NCBI GenBank assembly: GCA_937928595.1
Contig: CALGJV010000033.1
Coordinates: 1-64,000 of the forward strand
Direction of reading: 5' to 3'
DNA: 64,000 nt
Origin: an uncultured Phycisphaerae bacterium
Lineage (GTDB): Bacteria > Planctomycetota > Phycisphaerae > UBA1845 > Fen-1342
In this document: in pieces, positions 42,586-51,851 of the stretch
Layout: each line of letters begins with the position of its first letter
How positions within the stretch are numbered: the first letter of the stretch is position 1
Translations under genes and position numbers: made by a program
Notes under the pieces: model-generated
Told to the model about the DNA's origin: nothing
What the model saw: the letters and a program-made list of their open reading frames with translations, nothing else
The model's database searches: none

Positions 42586-44700
42586 ATGAAGCTGCGGCGC
42601 GCCACGGCCACGCTCGGAGTCGGTCTGGTCGGTCTGCTCGTTTCCGCGGGCGCCGCCCAGACCCCGGCGTCACAGCCGGCGCCCGCGGCGGAGCCGGTTC
42701 CGGCCTCGCAACCGACCACGGCGCCCGCGCCGGCCAAACCGCTCAAGTCGCTCCTCGACTTCAGCGAGCTGTGGCTCGATCTCGGCGCCGCGGCCGCCTA
42801 TGACGAGCGCTCCGTGACGTACCCGCGCCGCGGCGCGCGGCAGCCGCCCGACCGCCAGTTCAACCGCGCCACGCGGTTCGAGGAGACCGTCGGATTGCGG
42901 ACCCAGGGCGCCGTCGTCGATCCAAAGTACGCCACGTTCGACGTCAGCGCCTTGTGGGGCCTGACGCAGGAGCGCTACGCCGAGCACCGCCCCGGCCGCG
43001 ATCGGCACGATTCCCCCAACGGTGACGTGCTGCAGTACGACCTGTCCTTCAATCTGCTGCCGCGGGGCAAGGTCTCGGGCACGGTCTTCGCCTCCCAGAC
43101 CGACAGCCGCGTGCCGCGGGCCTTCCTGCCCAGCCTGGACAAGACCATCGAGCGGTACGGGGCCAGCGTCTTCGTCAACGACATCACGCTGCCGATGCGC
43201 TTCGACTTCGAGCATCGCTGGGACGCGCTGACCAGCCGCACGCGCGACCTCTCCGACGCCGAGCGGCTCGGCGAGGACCGCTTCCGCTACGAGGCCACCT
43301 GGCAGAGCAGCCCGGCCCACGCGCTGCGGCTCGAGTACGAATACACCGACCAGCGCCAGCAGTACTCCGGCGCCGACCGGCGCTTCGACACCACGCGGAA
43401 CTACCTCGTCCTGACGGACACGCTGCGCTTCGGCGCCGATCAGAAGAGCTCGCTCGAGACCGTCGCCCGCCTCCAGGACGAGAGCGGCGACATCGCCCGC
43501 GACCGGGCCGAGATCCTGTCGCGGCTGCGCCTCCAGCACACCGCCGCCCTCGCCTCCCACTTCGCGCTCCAGTACGACCAGCAGTCGTTCCAGAAGCTGG
43601 AGACCCGGACCTGGCGCGGCGAGGCCGGCCTGACGCACCAGCTCGGCCAGACCCTCACCACCACGCTCCAGATGTACGGCCTGACCCAGCAGGACGAGGA
43701 CAACGCCGACTTCCGGGAGTGGGGCGGCCTGCTCACCGCGGCCTTCGCCCGCGACAACGCCCTCGGCCGCCTGGCCGCGAACCTGTCCTACAACCACGCG
43801 TCGCTCGACACGCGCAACGGCGACCGGAACGGCATCGTCATCGGCGAGTCCGTCACCTTCCGCGACCCGCTGCCCGCGTACCTGGCCCACCCGAACGTCA
43901 ACGGACTCAGCCTCGTCGTGACCGATGCGAACCGGGCCCGCGTCTACCTCCCCGGCCGCGACTACCTCATCGTGCCGATCGGCCGCTACACGGCGCTGGT
44001 GCGCGTGCGGACCGGCCGCATCGCCGACCGGCAGACGGTGCTGGTGAGCTACACCTACCGGGTCCGCAACGACTACGACCTGGTGCGCGACCGCGTCGAC
44101 TTCCGCGTCCAGCAGGAGTTCAAGGGCGGCTTCACGCCCTACTACGCCGGCGCGCTCCAGTGCGAGGACGTCGACCGCGACCGGCTGTACCCGTATCCCG
44201 AGCGCCGCGTGAACCGCCACCGCGTCGGCTTCACCTTCCGCCAGCCGCGCTGGTCCGCGGGCGCCGAGTACGAGTACAACGACGACTCGATCGACCCCTA
44301 CCAGGCCGTGCACGGCAACGCCGACGCCGTCCTGTGGCAGCAGGCCGCGGCGCAGCTCGACGCGCGGGCCACGGCCTCGCGGTTCTGGTTCGAGGGGGCC
44401 CGCGGCCTGTCCGCGCACGACACGTTGCTGGTCGACGTCGGCGGCGCGTTCCGCTACTTCCTGGCCGATCGCCTCGAAGCCAACGTCGCCACGCTGTACC
44501 GCTACGAGGACGACTCCGCCAGCGGCATCACGCACGGCGTGGACCTGACCGGCACGCTGGCCTGGCAGATCGGCTACTTCTCGCTGCGCTTCGAGGCCGA
44601 GTACGACCTGCTTGACCTGTCCGACTCGCGCGCGAACGGCTTCTCATTCTGGGTCAAGCTGCGGCGCGAGATCCCCGTGCTCGCGCGGAGGGCGCCATGA
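42586..44700 (+). CDS. Predicted outer-membrane beta-barrel protein of the cytochrome cluster
   Basis: 704-residue protein with a signal peptide (ATLGVGLVGLLVSAGAAQ) and a Pro/Ala linker. The rest is almost wholly alternating polar/hydrophobic strands with Tyr, Arg and Asp turns (for example LRLEYEYTDQRQQY, SAGAEYEYNDDS, FSLRFEAEYDLLDL), ending in a strand with aromatic residues (FSFWVKLRRE). This is the pattern of large outer-membrane barrels. It lacks the N-terminal CXXC of MtrB, and I do not recognise a family. It heads the plus-strand arm, divergent from the tetraheme gene, and overlaps the next gene by four bases. A sheath for an electron conduit is the natural guess. Confidence 0.75.
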   Translation: MKLRRATATLGVGLVGLLVSAGAAQTPASQPAPAAEPVPASQPTTAPAPAKPLKSLLDFSELWLDLGAAAAYDERSVTYPRRGARQPPDRQFNRATRFEETVGLRTQGAVVDPKYATFDVSALWGLTQERYAEHRPGRDRHDSPNGDVLQYDLSFNLLPRGKVSGTVFASQTDSRVPRAFLPSLDKTIERYGASVFVNDITLPMRFDFEHRWDALTSRTRDLSDAERLGEDRFRYEATWQSSPAHALRLEYEYTDQRQQYSGADRRFDTTRNYLVLTDTLRFGADQKSSLETVARLQDESGDIARDRAEILSRLRLQHTAALASHFALQYDQQSFQKLETRTWRGEAGLTHQLGQTLTTTLQMYGLTQQDEDNADFREWGGLLTAAFARDNALGRLAANLSYNHASLDTRNGDRNGIVIGESVTFRDPLPAYLAHPNVNGLSLVVTDANRARVYLPGRDYLIVPIGRYTALVRVRTGRIADRQTVLVSYTYRVRNDYDLVRDRVDFRVQQEFKGGFTPYYAGALQCEDVDRDRLYPYPERRVNRHRVGFTFRQPRWSAGAEYEYNDDSIDPYQAVHGNADAVLWQQAAAQLDARATASRFWFEGARGLSAHDTLLVDVGGAFRYFLADRLEANVATLYRYEDDSASGITHGVDLTGTLAWQIGYFSLRFEAEYDLLDLSDSRANGFSFWVKLRREIPVLARRAP

Positions 44701-45755
44701 CCCCCGCGCGCCGCGCAGTCGGCGCCCTGGCGCTGCTCGGCCTGGCCGCCTGTCAGGCGCCGCCCGGACCGATCTTCCCCGACGTACAGCCGCCGCTCGT
44801 CTGGCCCCCGCCGCCCGACGTCCCCCGCGTCCGCTACGTCGGCGCGCTGCGCGGCGAGTCCAGCCTCGGCCGTCGCCCGACCGGCTGGGCCGCGTTCGAG
44901 GCGGTCCTCAGCGGCCCGCCGCCGACCGTCGAGTTCCTGCGGCCCGCCGCGGTCGCCGTCCGCGGCGCCCAGGTGTACGTCGCCGACGCCGGCATCGGCG
45001 CCGTGCACCGGCTCGACCTCGAGACGCGGGCCTATGCGCTGCTCCGCGGCAACCCGGCCGACCCGCTCCGCGTTCCGCTCGACGTCGCCGTCGTCCGCGA
45101 TGACACGCTCGTCGTGGTCGATCGCGGCCGCGCCGCGGTGGACCTGTTCGACCTCGCCGGCAACTGGCGCCAGACCCGCCGCTGGCCCGAGCTGGCGGCC
45201 CCGGTCGCGGCGGCGTGGGACGCGGCCCGCGGCGTGCTCTGGGTCGCGGACGTCGAGGCCCACGCCTGCCGCGCCACGAGCGACCTGGCGACGCTGCGCG
45301 ACACGCTCGGCCGCCGCGGCGCGGGCCCCGGCGAGTTCAACTTTCCGACGGCCGTCGCGGCCGCGGCCGACGGCACGCTCGCCGTCGTGGACGCCATGAA
45401 CTTCCGCGTGCAGCTCGTGGGGCCGGCGGGCAACGTCACGGCCCTGTTCGGGCGCAAGGGCGACGCCGCGGGCGACTTCTCCCGGCCGCGCGACGTGGCG
45501 TTCGATTCGGACGGGCACGTCTATGTGCTGGACAACCAGTTCGAGAACATCCAGATCTTTGACCCCACCGGGCGCCTGCTGATGGCGTTCGGCGAGGGCG
45601 GCGACGGGCCCGGGCAGTTCGCGCTGCCGAGCGGGCTGGCGATCGACGCGCAGGATCGCATCTGGGTGGCGGACAGTTACAATCGCCGCGTGCAGGTCTT
45701 CCAGTACCTGACGGACCGCGCGCCGGCCCCGGCCGGCGGGGCGGCGCCGCGGTGA
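44697..45755 (+). CDS. NHL-repeat lipoprotein
   Basis: 352-residue lipoprotein (lipobox LAAC, Cys19). It is followed by a Pro-rich linker and an NHL-type six-bladed beta-propeller (about 80-345), with repeats such as FNFPTAVAAAADGTLAVVD, FSRPRDVAFDSDGHVYVLD and FALPSGLAIDAQDRIWVAD (19 residues each). It has no haem motif. It begins inside the barrel gene with ATGA and precedes the dodecaheme-type cytochrome by 26 bases. It is the haem-free counterpart of the propeller in the NHL-octaheme fusion on the other strand. Confidence 0.85.
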   Translation: MTPARRAVGALALLGLAACQAPPGPIFPDVQPPLVWPPPPDVPRVRYVGALRGESSLGRRPTGWAAFEAVLSGPPPTVEFLRPAAVAVRGAQVYVADAGIGAVHRLDLETRAYALLRGNPADPLRVPLDVAVVRDDTLVVVDRGRAAVDLFDLAGNWRQTRRWPELAAPVAAAWDAARGVLWVADVEAHACRATSDLATLRDTLGRRGAGPGEFNFPTAVAAAADGTLAVVDAMNFRVQLVGPAGNVTALFGRKGDAAGDFSRPRDVAFDSDGHVYVLDNQFENIQIFDPTGRLLMAFGEGGDGPGQFALPSGLAIDAQDRIWVADSYNRRVQVFQYLTDRAPAPAGGAAPR

Positions 45756-45781
45756 GCCGCGCGGCGACACGGAGAGGCAGC

Positions 45782-47482
45782 ATGCGTCGGGTCGTAGTGA
45801 CGCTCATCGTGGGGGGGCTGGCGGCCGCGGCCGCGGCCGACGACAGCGTGGTCGGCTCCAAGCACGATCTGTCGGTCTGGGGTCCGGGACCCGTGCGGGC
45901 GGTGGAGGAGACAGAGGTCTGCATCTTCTGCCACGCGCCGCACAACGCCGCCCCGGCCTCGCCGCTGTGGAACCGCTACAACCCGACGACGTACTACCGC
46001 GTGTACCGCAGTCGGTCGCTCGACGCCCGCATCGACCAGCCGGGCCCGGCCAGCAAGATGTGCCTGAGCTGCCACGACGGGAGCATCGCGCTGGGGCTGG
46101 TGCTCAGCCGCCCGATCACCGACCCGATCGCGATGACGTCGCTGTACATGCCCAGCGGCCCGTCCAACCTCACGAATGACTTGTCCGACGATCATCCGAT
46201 CGGCTTCCGCTACGACCGCACGCTGGCCAACCGCGACCGCCAGCTCCGGGCGCCGGGCCTCGTCGATCATCGCATCCACCTCGGCGAGCGCGGCGAGCTG
46301 GAGTGCACGGCCTGCCACGACCCGCACAACAACGCGCTGGGCAACTTCCTGCGGATCACCGACCGCGAGGGCGCCCTGTGCCGCACGTGCCACAACCTGG
46401 ACGGCTGGGCCCTGAGCGCCCACGCCAACAGCGCCCGCACGGTCCTGCCGCCCGCGACCGGCGGCGAGCAGCTCCCCTACGCGACGCTGGCCGACAACGC
46501 CTGCGCCGCGTGCCACCTCTCGCACAGCGCCCCCTACCGCGAGAACCTGCTGTACGACCAGCCCTCGCGCTTGTGCCTCGGCTGCCACGACGGCCTCGGC
46601 GGGACCGACGTGCACGGCGTCATCAACCAGCGGTACGGCCACCGCATCAACACCTGGCAGGCCAACCGGCCCGCGCCGGAAGGGCGGCTGCGCATAACGC
46701 AGCGCGTCGAATGCACCGACTGCCACAACCCGCACGCGGCCCAGAAGACGCTCACGACGATCGGCGTGTCGCTCACGACGCGGGGGCCCCTCGTCCCGCC
46801 CGCCATGCAGCGCGTCCCCGGCGTCAGTCTCAGCGGGTTGCCCATCGCGAACGCCGGCTTCTACTACGAGGTCTGCTTCCGCTGCCACGCCGACCGGCCG
46901 GTCGTCGTCCGCGACCGGATCATCCGCCAGCGCGACGCGGCCGGCAACGTCCGGCGGCAGTTCCTCCCGACGGCCGCGTCCGCCCACCCCGTCACGACCC
47001 CGGCCCGCAACCTGGACGAGGTGCCGAGTTTGCGGCCGGAGTACCGCACGCGCAACTACATCAGTTGCCAGGACTGCCACAACAACCCCGACGCGATCGC
47101 CAACGGCGGCGCCCAGGTGAATGGCCCGCACGGCTCGCGCTACCCTTACCTGCTGGTGGCCCGCTACGACACGCGAGACTTCACGAACGAGTCGCCCCAG
47201 GCCTACGATCTGTGCTACCGCTGCCACGACCGGACGTCGATCCTCGGCGACCAGAGCTTCCCGTACCACAGCGAGCACGTCATCCGCGGCCGCTCGCCGT
47301 GTAGCGCCTGCCACACGGCCCACGGCGTCGCCGGCAGCTCCGTCGAGCACAGCCACCTGATCAACTTCGACCTGGCCATCGTCGGCGGCCGGCGGCAGTT
47401 CATCGACCAGGGCCGCTTCCGCGGCTCGTGTACGCTGACCTGTCATGGCGTGAATCACGTGAACTTCACGTACGCCCCGTAG
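45782..47482 (+). CDS. Large multiheme cytochrome c, 11 CXXCH plus one CX3CH
   Basis: 566-residue exported cytochrome. The signal peptide MRRVVVTLIVGGLAAAAA is followed by VVGSKHDLSVWG, the doubled-CXXCH opening. Eleven CXXCH sites are seen: CIFCH, CLSCH, CTACH, CRTCH, CAACH, CLGCH, CTDCH, CFRCH, CQDCH, CYRCH and CSACH. A further CTLTCH (from residue 550) near the C-terminus has three residues between the cysteines, a rarer haem site. Many distal histidines (HNPH, HSEH, HLINF) could be axial ligands. It ends the plus-strand arm of the cluster, 100 bases before tRNA-Ile2. Its likely role is a long electron wire in the periplasm or outside the cell. Confidence 0.88.
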   Translation: MRRVVVTLIVGGLAAAAAADDSVVGSKHDLSVWGPGPVRAVEETEVCIFCHAPHNAAPASPLWNRYNPTTYYRVYRSRSLDARIDQPGPASKMCLSCHDGSIALGLVLSRPITDPIAMTSLYMPSGPSNLTNDLSDDHPIGFRYDRTLANRDRQLRAPGLVDHRIHLGERGELECTACHDPHNNALGNFLRITDREGALCRTCHNLDGWALSAHANSARTVLPPATGGEQLPYATLADNACAACHLSHSAPYRENLLYDQPSRLCLGCHDGLGGTDVHGVINQRYGHRINTWQANRPAPEGRLRITQRVECTDCHNPHAAQKTLTTIGVSLTTRGPLVPPAMQRVPGVSLSGLPIANAGFYYEVCFRCHADRPVVVRDRIIRQRDAAGNVRRQFLPTAASAHPVTTPARNLDEVPSLRPEYRTRNYISCQDCHNNPDAIANGGAQVNGPHGSRYPYLLVARYDTRDFTNESPQAYDLCYRCHDRTSILGDQSFPYHSEHVIRGRSPCSACHTAHGVAGSSVEHSHLINFDLAIVGGRRQFIDQGRFRGSCTLTCHGVNHVNFTYAP

Positions 47483-47565
47483 CGGCCGCCCCGCGCGCCG
47501 GACTCCCCGTCATCCGCCGGAACCGCCGACGCCCCCGCCCGCCAGCTCCCCATCGGGCGGCACGG

Positions 47566-47571
47566 TATACT
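47566..47571 (+). promoter_or_regulatory. -10 box (TATACT) of the tRNA gene
   Basis: TATACT 11 bases before the mature tRNA, the expected position for a tRNA promoter. No clear -35. Confidence 0.5.
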
Positions 47572-47582
47572 GACGCACACGC

Positions 47583-47655
<73 letters not shown>

Positions 47656-47765
47656 CTGCCGCCAGGCCGGGCGGCCCCACGGCGCGGCGTCCTGCACGCC
47701 GCACCGGTGCGGGGCGGGGCGTCGGAATCTGTCGAGAGCGGTCCCAGTCCGATCCGCCAGCCCGC

Positions 47766-47771
47766 TATACT
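47766..47771 (+). promoter_or_regulatory. -10 box (TATACT) of the M16 protease gene
   Basis: TATACT 55 bases upstream of the protease ATG and after the tRNA gene. Confidence 0.4.
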
Positions 47772-47826
47772 GTCTGGTTTCGCGTGGCGATCGCAACTTC
47801 GAGCCATATCAACGAAAGGTCTGCGC

Positions 47827-50658
47827 ATGACAATCCGCTCCGCCCTTCGGCCCGCGGCGCTGCTCGCCGCGCTTCTGCTGGCTCTGCCGGTCCTGGCCGG
47901 CGAGAAGCTCCCCTCGGATGAACGCATCAAGACCGGGCAGCTCAAGAACGGCCTGACGTGGAAGTACTTCCAGCACGCGAACCCGCCGGGGCGGATGGCG
48001 CTGCTGGTGCACGTCGGTTCGGGCTCGCTGAACGAGACGGACGCCCAGCGGGGCGTGGCGCACTTCCTCGAGCACATGGCGTTCAACGGCACCGAGCACT
48101 TCAAGCCCGGCGAGCTGATCCCGTTCTTCGAGCGGATCGGCATGGAGTTCGGCCCCGACCTCAACGCGTTCACCAGCTTCGACCAGACCGCGTACATGCT
48201 CTTCCTGCCCGACGTGAAGCCGGAGACGATCGAGCAGGGGCTGAAAGTCCTCAGCGACTACGTCTTTCGCCAATTGCTGCTCGACGAGGAGATCGACCAG
48301 GAGCGCGGCGTGATCCTGTCCGAGCTGCGCTCCGGCATGAGCGCCCAGCAGCGCCTGCGCGACCAGCTCTTCGAGCGGCTCTTCGCGGGCACGCGCGTCG
48401 GCCGGCGCCTCCCGATCGGCGTCGCCGAGGTCATCGAGAAGGCCCCGCGCAGCGAGTTCGAGGACTACTACCGCACGTGGTACCGCCCGGAGCGGATGAC
48501 ACTGATCCTCGTGGGCGACAGCGCCCCGGAACCGCTGCTCCCGCTGGTCGAGCAGTGGTTCGGGACGTACGAGCCGCCGCGGCCGGCCCGGCCGGAGCAG
48601 GGTCCCGAGCTTCAGCCGTTCACGCAGGAGCGGGCTTTCGTCTTCAGCGACCCCGAGTACGCCGACGGCGACGTCGATCTCTACGACGTCCGCCCGGCCC
48701 GCCCGCCGACCACGACCGTCGAGCAGGCCCGCGTCGATCTGGTCGAGCAGATCGGCAGCTGGATCATCGGCCGCCGCTACGCGGACCGCGTGAAGAAGGG
48801 CGAGGCCGCGTACCGCACCGCCTCCGCCAGCGTGTCGAGCTTCCTCCGGGGCGGCATGCTCGTCAACGCGTCGGCCACCGGCGAGCCGAAGGACTGGGAG
48901 AAGATGCTCGACGAGCTCGTGCGCGAGCTCACGCGGGCCCGCGCGCACGGCTTCACCGCCCGCGAGCTGGAGCTGGCGAAGAAGGAGCTCACGGCCGGCG
49001 CCGAGCGCGCCGTCCGCACCGAGTCCACCCGCAACGCCCGCGGCGTCCTGATGCAGCTCACCGGCGATGTGAACGACGGCGAGCCCACGCTGTCGGCGCA
49101 GCAGAACCTTGATCTGTTGAACCGGCTGCTGCCGAGTATCACGCTCGCAGAGGTCAACCGGGCGTTCGCCGAGAATTTCAAACCGGGCACGTTCGCCTTC
49201 GTCGTGACCTTGCCCGCCCAGGAGGGCGTGAAGCTGCCGACCGAGGACGAAGTGCTGGCCGCCGCGCGCGCCGCGCAGGCCCGCACGGCCGAGCCGCCGG
49301 CCGAGGAAACCCGCGCGACCGAGCTGCTGGAGGAACTGCCGAAGCCCGGCAGCGTGACCGAGCAGACGACCGACGAGGCGCTCGGCATCACCAGCGCGTG
49401 GCTGAGCAATGGGGTCCGCGTGCACCACCGCTTCATGGACTACAAGAAGGACACGGTGCTCGTGAGCATCGCGCTGGCCGGCGGCGAAATCGAGGAGACC
49501 GCCGAAAACGCCGGCATTTCGCAGGTCGCGACGCTCGCGTTCGCCCAGCCGGCGACCGGCCGCCTCAAGTCCACCGACGTCGAGGACATTCTGACGGGCA
49601 AGAACATCCGCGTCGGCGCCGATGCCCGCGGCGACGCCTTCACCGTCACGATCAGCGGCTCGCCGCGCGACCTCGAGACCGGCCTCCAGCTCGCGTACGC
49701 CCTCCTGACCGACGGCCGCATCGAGACCAGCGCCTTCGACAAGTGGAAGCAAGGGGCGCTCCAGCAGTACGCGATGGCCAGCCGGATGCCCCAGTTCATC
49801 GCCATCAAGACGCTCCGCGAACTGCTCAGCGGCAACGACCCGCGCCGCACCGTGCTCGACCCGGCCAAGATCAACGCGCAGGATGTCGCCCGCGCGCAGG
49901 CCTGGCTCGAACGCATCCGCGACAACGCCCCCATCGAGGCGACGATCGTCGGTGACCTGCCCCGTGACGAGGCTCTGGCCTTGCTGGCCCGGTACGTCGG
50001 GGCGCTGCGGCCGCGGCCGCGCTCGGCCGACCACCTCGCGCCGCTGCGCCAGACCCGCCGCGGTGCGGCGCCGCTGGAGCGCCGCGTCACGGTCGACACC
50101 GTCACGCCGCAGACGATGGCGGTCGCGGGTTTCGTCGGGACCGATGCCCAGAACGTCACGGACGTGCGGGCGCTGGATCTGGCGGCGAACGTTCTCGACA
50201 GCCGGCTCATCAAGCGGATCCGCGAGGAGCTCGGGCTGGTCTACTCGATCAGCGCCGGCAACGCTCCCTCGCCGGCCTATCGCGACAGCGGGCTGTTCTA
50301 CAGCGGCGCGCCCTGCGCCCCGGACAAGGGGGACGAGGTGGTCGCCGAAATCCATGCCGCATTCAAGGCGTTCGCGACGGACGGCCCGACGGCCGAGGAG
50401 CTCGCGAACGCCAAGAAGCAGTATGCGAACAACCTGGACACCGACATGAAGGAGCCGCGCTGGTGGTTCGAGCGGCTCCAGTACTTCGACTTGCGCGGCT
50501 TCAAGCTCGCGGACCTGAGAAATGTGCCGGAAGCGTACGAAGCCTTCACGGCCGAGCAGGTGCGCGACGTTTTCCGCAAGTACTACGTGCCCGAGCGGAT
50601 GTTCCACGTCGTCGCGACCCCGCCGGCCGCGGTCACGACCGCACCGGCCGAGAAGTAG
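47827..50658 (+). CDS. M16-family zinc protease (PqqL/insulinase-like)
   Basis: 943-residue exported peptidase with signal peptide ALRPAALLAALLLALPVLAG. The inverted zinc motif HFLEH is at residues 79-83 in AHFLEHMAFNGT, and the third ligand Glu159 lies in QERGVI, 76 residues on. The second half repeats the M16 fold without the motif (IEETAENAGISQV), as expected for a clamshell PqqL-type enzyme. It should degrade peptides in the periplasm. ATG 47827 follows AAAGG. It stands alone downstream of the tRNA. Confidence 0.93.
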   Translation: MTIRSALRPAALLAALLLALPVLAGEKLPSDERIKTGQLKNGLTWKYFQHANPPGRMALLVHVGSGSLNETDAQRGVAHFLEHMAFNGTEHFKPGELIPFFERIGMEFGPDLNAFTSFDQTAYMLFLPDVKPETIEQGLKVLSDYVFRQLLLDEEIDQERGVILSELRSGMSAQQRLRDQLFERLFAGTRVGRRLPIGVAEVIEKAPRSEFEDYYRTWYRPERMTLILVGDSAPEPLLPLVEQWFGTYEPPRPARPEQGPELQPFTQERAFVFSDPEYADGDVDLYDVRPARPPTTTVEQARVDLVEQIGSWIIGRRYADRVKKGEAAYRTASASVSSFLRGGMLVNASATGEPKDWEKMLDELVRELTRARAHGFTARELELAKKELTAGAERAVRTESTRNARGVLMQLTGDVNDGEPTLSAQQNLDLLNRLLPSITLAEVNRAFAENFKPGTFAFVVTLPAQEGVKLPTEDEVLAAARAAQARTAEPPAEETRATELLEELPKPGSVTEQTTDEALGITSAWLSNGVRVHHRFMDYKKDTVLVSIALAGGEIEETAENAGISQVATLAFAQPATGRLKSTDVEDILTGKNIRVGADARGDAFTVTISGSPRDLETGLQLAYALLTDGRIETSAFDKWKQGALQQYAMASRMPQFIAIKTLRELLSGNDPRRTVLDPAKINAQDVARAQAWLERIRDNAPIEATIVGDLPRDEALALLARYVGALRPRPRSADHLAPLRQTRRGAAPLERRVTVDTVTPQTMAVAGFVGTDAQNVTDVRALDLAANVLDSRLIKRIREELGLVYSISAGNAPSPAYRDSGLFYSGAPCAPDKGDEVVAEIHAAFKAFATDGPTAEELANAKKQYANNLDTDMKEPRWWFERLQYFDLRGFKLADLRNVPEAYEAFTAEQVRDVFRKYYVPERMFHVVATPPAAVTTAPAEK

Positions 50659-50960
50659 GGAGCGTTCCCGAGCCGCGGAAACGCAACCCCGTGATCGCGA
50701 CCGCCGGACGGGGAGCGCGGGCGCCCCGCCCACTGCTGCCCCCCCGCGGGCACCGCAGCGGGGCACTTCCGGCGCGGGCGTCCCTGACCTTGCCAACCAA
50801 CCCGGGGAGCGCGGGCATCCCGCCCGCCACCGCTCGGCGCCATCCGACCCCCAAAACAGCGCCCGGCGCGGATCGCCGAAAACCGCGCCGGGCCGGAGAG
50901 AGGAGGAGGGAGGAGAAGCCTGATGCTGCGCGACCCCGCCGTGCGCGGAGCGGGATCCAC
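50659..50960. repeat. Intergenic GC-rich palindromic repeats
   Basis: 302 bases between convergent genes. Two copies of a palindromic unit, GGGAGCGCGGGC(GC or AT)CCCGCCC, lie at 50711-50733 and 50805-50830. A third, weaker match is at about 50770-50785. They resemble dispersed REP-like units and could fold as transcription barriers. A repeat element is likely, but its genome copy number is unknown from this window. Confidence 0.45.
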
Positions 50961-51302
50961 TCAGGTGGCGACGTGGCGGGCTTTGAAGTTCCGCCACGCT
51001 TCGCACCGGTCGGGGTCGCCGCAGCAGATATCCCGTATGTGCTCGTAGAACACGTCCGCCGGCAGACCGATGTCACGCCGCAGCGGGCACTTGAGCGCGA
51101 TTCGCGGCCGCGTCGTGCCCGTTCCCGTCAGCAGCGACCGGATGAACACCTGATTCCGGCCGGCCGTGCACTTCATCTCCTTGTTCAGCTTCCGCTCGAG
51201 GTTCGACAGGCTGCCGGTCAACTCCTCGGGCGTGAGGGGCGGACCGAACGCCTCCTCGGTCGTCACGCGGCGTCGCAACTGGGGCAGCGGCCGACTACTC
51301 AT
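50961..51302 (-). CDS. Small Cys-rich protein of unknown function
   Basis: 113-residue protein with AGGGA six bases before ATG 51302. No domain is recognised. The C-terminal half holds the cysteines: CTAG, then LKCPLRRD, and ICCGDPDRCEAW about 25 residues later. These could bind zinc or an iron-sulfur cluster. The segment around GLPADVFYEHIRD has an even charge pattern and looks folded. It is monocistronic and ends in the repeat region beyond the M16 gene. Confidence 0.65.
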   Translation of the reverse strand: MSSRPLPQLRRRVTTEEAFGPPLTPEELTGSLSNLERKLNKEMKCTAGRNQVFIRSLLTGTGTTRPRIALKCPLRRDIGLPADVFYEHIRDICCGDPDRCEAWRNFKARHVAT

Positions 51303-51808
51303 GGTCTTCCCTCGCTTGGCGGGCCGGTGTGTCACCTCGAAACCCAACACGGTCACGGACGGCGCCGCGGGTGCCCCGGGGCCGACTCCGCGCGAGCCGC
51401 AGCCCCCCACGCCGCAGCGCAGGATGGCCGTGCCGCACGGAGCGGACGGAGGGCGACACCGCGACCGGCCCCGGGCGCGAAGCGCGCCCGGCGGCGCCGG
51501 CAGCGCCGTCACGACAGCTTCAGCTCACGTTGTCGGGGTCAGGAGGCGCGGGTACGGGAGAAAGATCAAGGATCGTATGAGATCGAAGATAGCGATGAGC
51601 CGATGATTGCCTCGACTGACCTTCCGTGTCCAGTATACGCGCGCCCGGGTGTCCCCGGCACCTGTTTTTTCTATCGACGGGACAGGCAGCGGAGAACAGC
51701 CCCAGCGGAGGCCTACGCGAGACGCGGCCGGGATTTTACAGAGTTATCAGACGTTTGTTCCGGCAGAGCGGCACGGATGCCCGCCCCAGCACGCGACGGA
51801 AAAGGGGG

Positions 51809-51822
51809 GCGTTATATAACGC
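51809..51822. promoter_or_regulatory. Perfect 14-base palindrome, operator candidate
   Basis: GCGTTATATAACGC is self-complementary and abuts the TTGAAC at 51823. In DNA this GC-rich, an AT-centred palindrome beside a -35 box is a good operator candidate for the pseudopilin gene. Confidence 0.45.
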
Positions 51823-51851
51823 TTGAACGGCTCGGGAACTGGTGCTACTCT
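51823..51851 (+). promoter_or_regulatory. Possible promoter of the pseudopilin gene
   Basis: TTGAAC (51823-51828), a 17-base spacer and TACTCT (51846-51851), about 160 bases before the pseudopilin ATG. The -10 match is poor (3 of 6), so the call is tentative. Confidence 0.3.

Noticed and set aside
47809-51006. 1065-residue antisense open frame under the M16 protease
   Set aside because: Overlaps the protease fully and shows no family motif.
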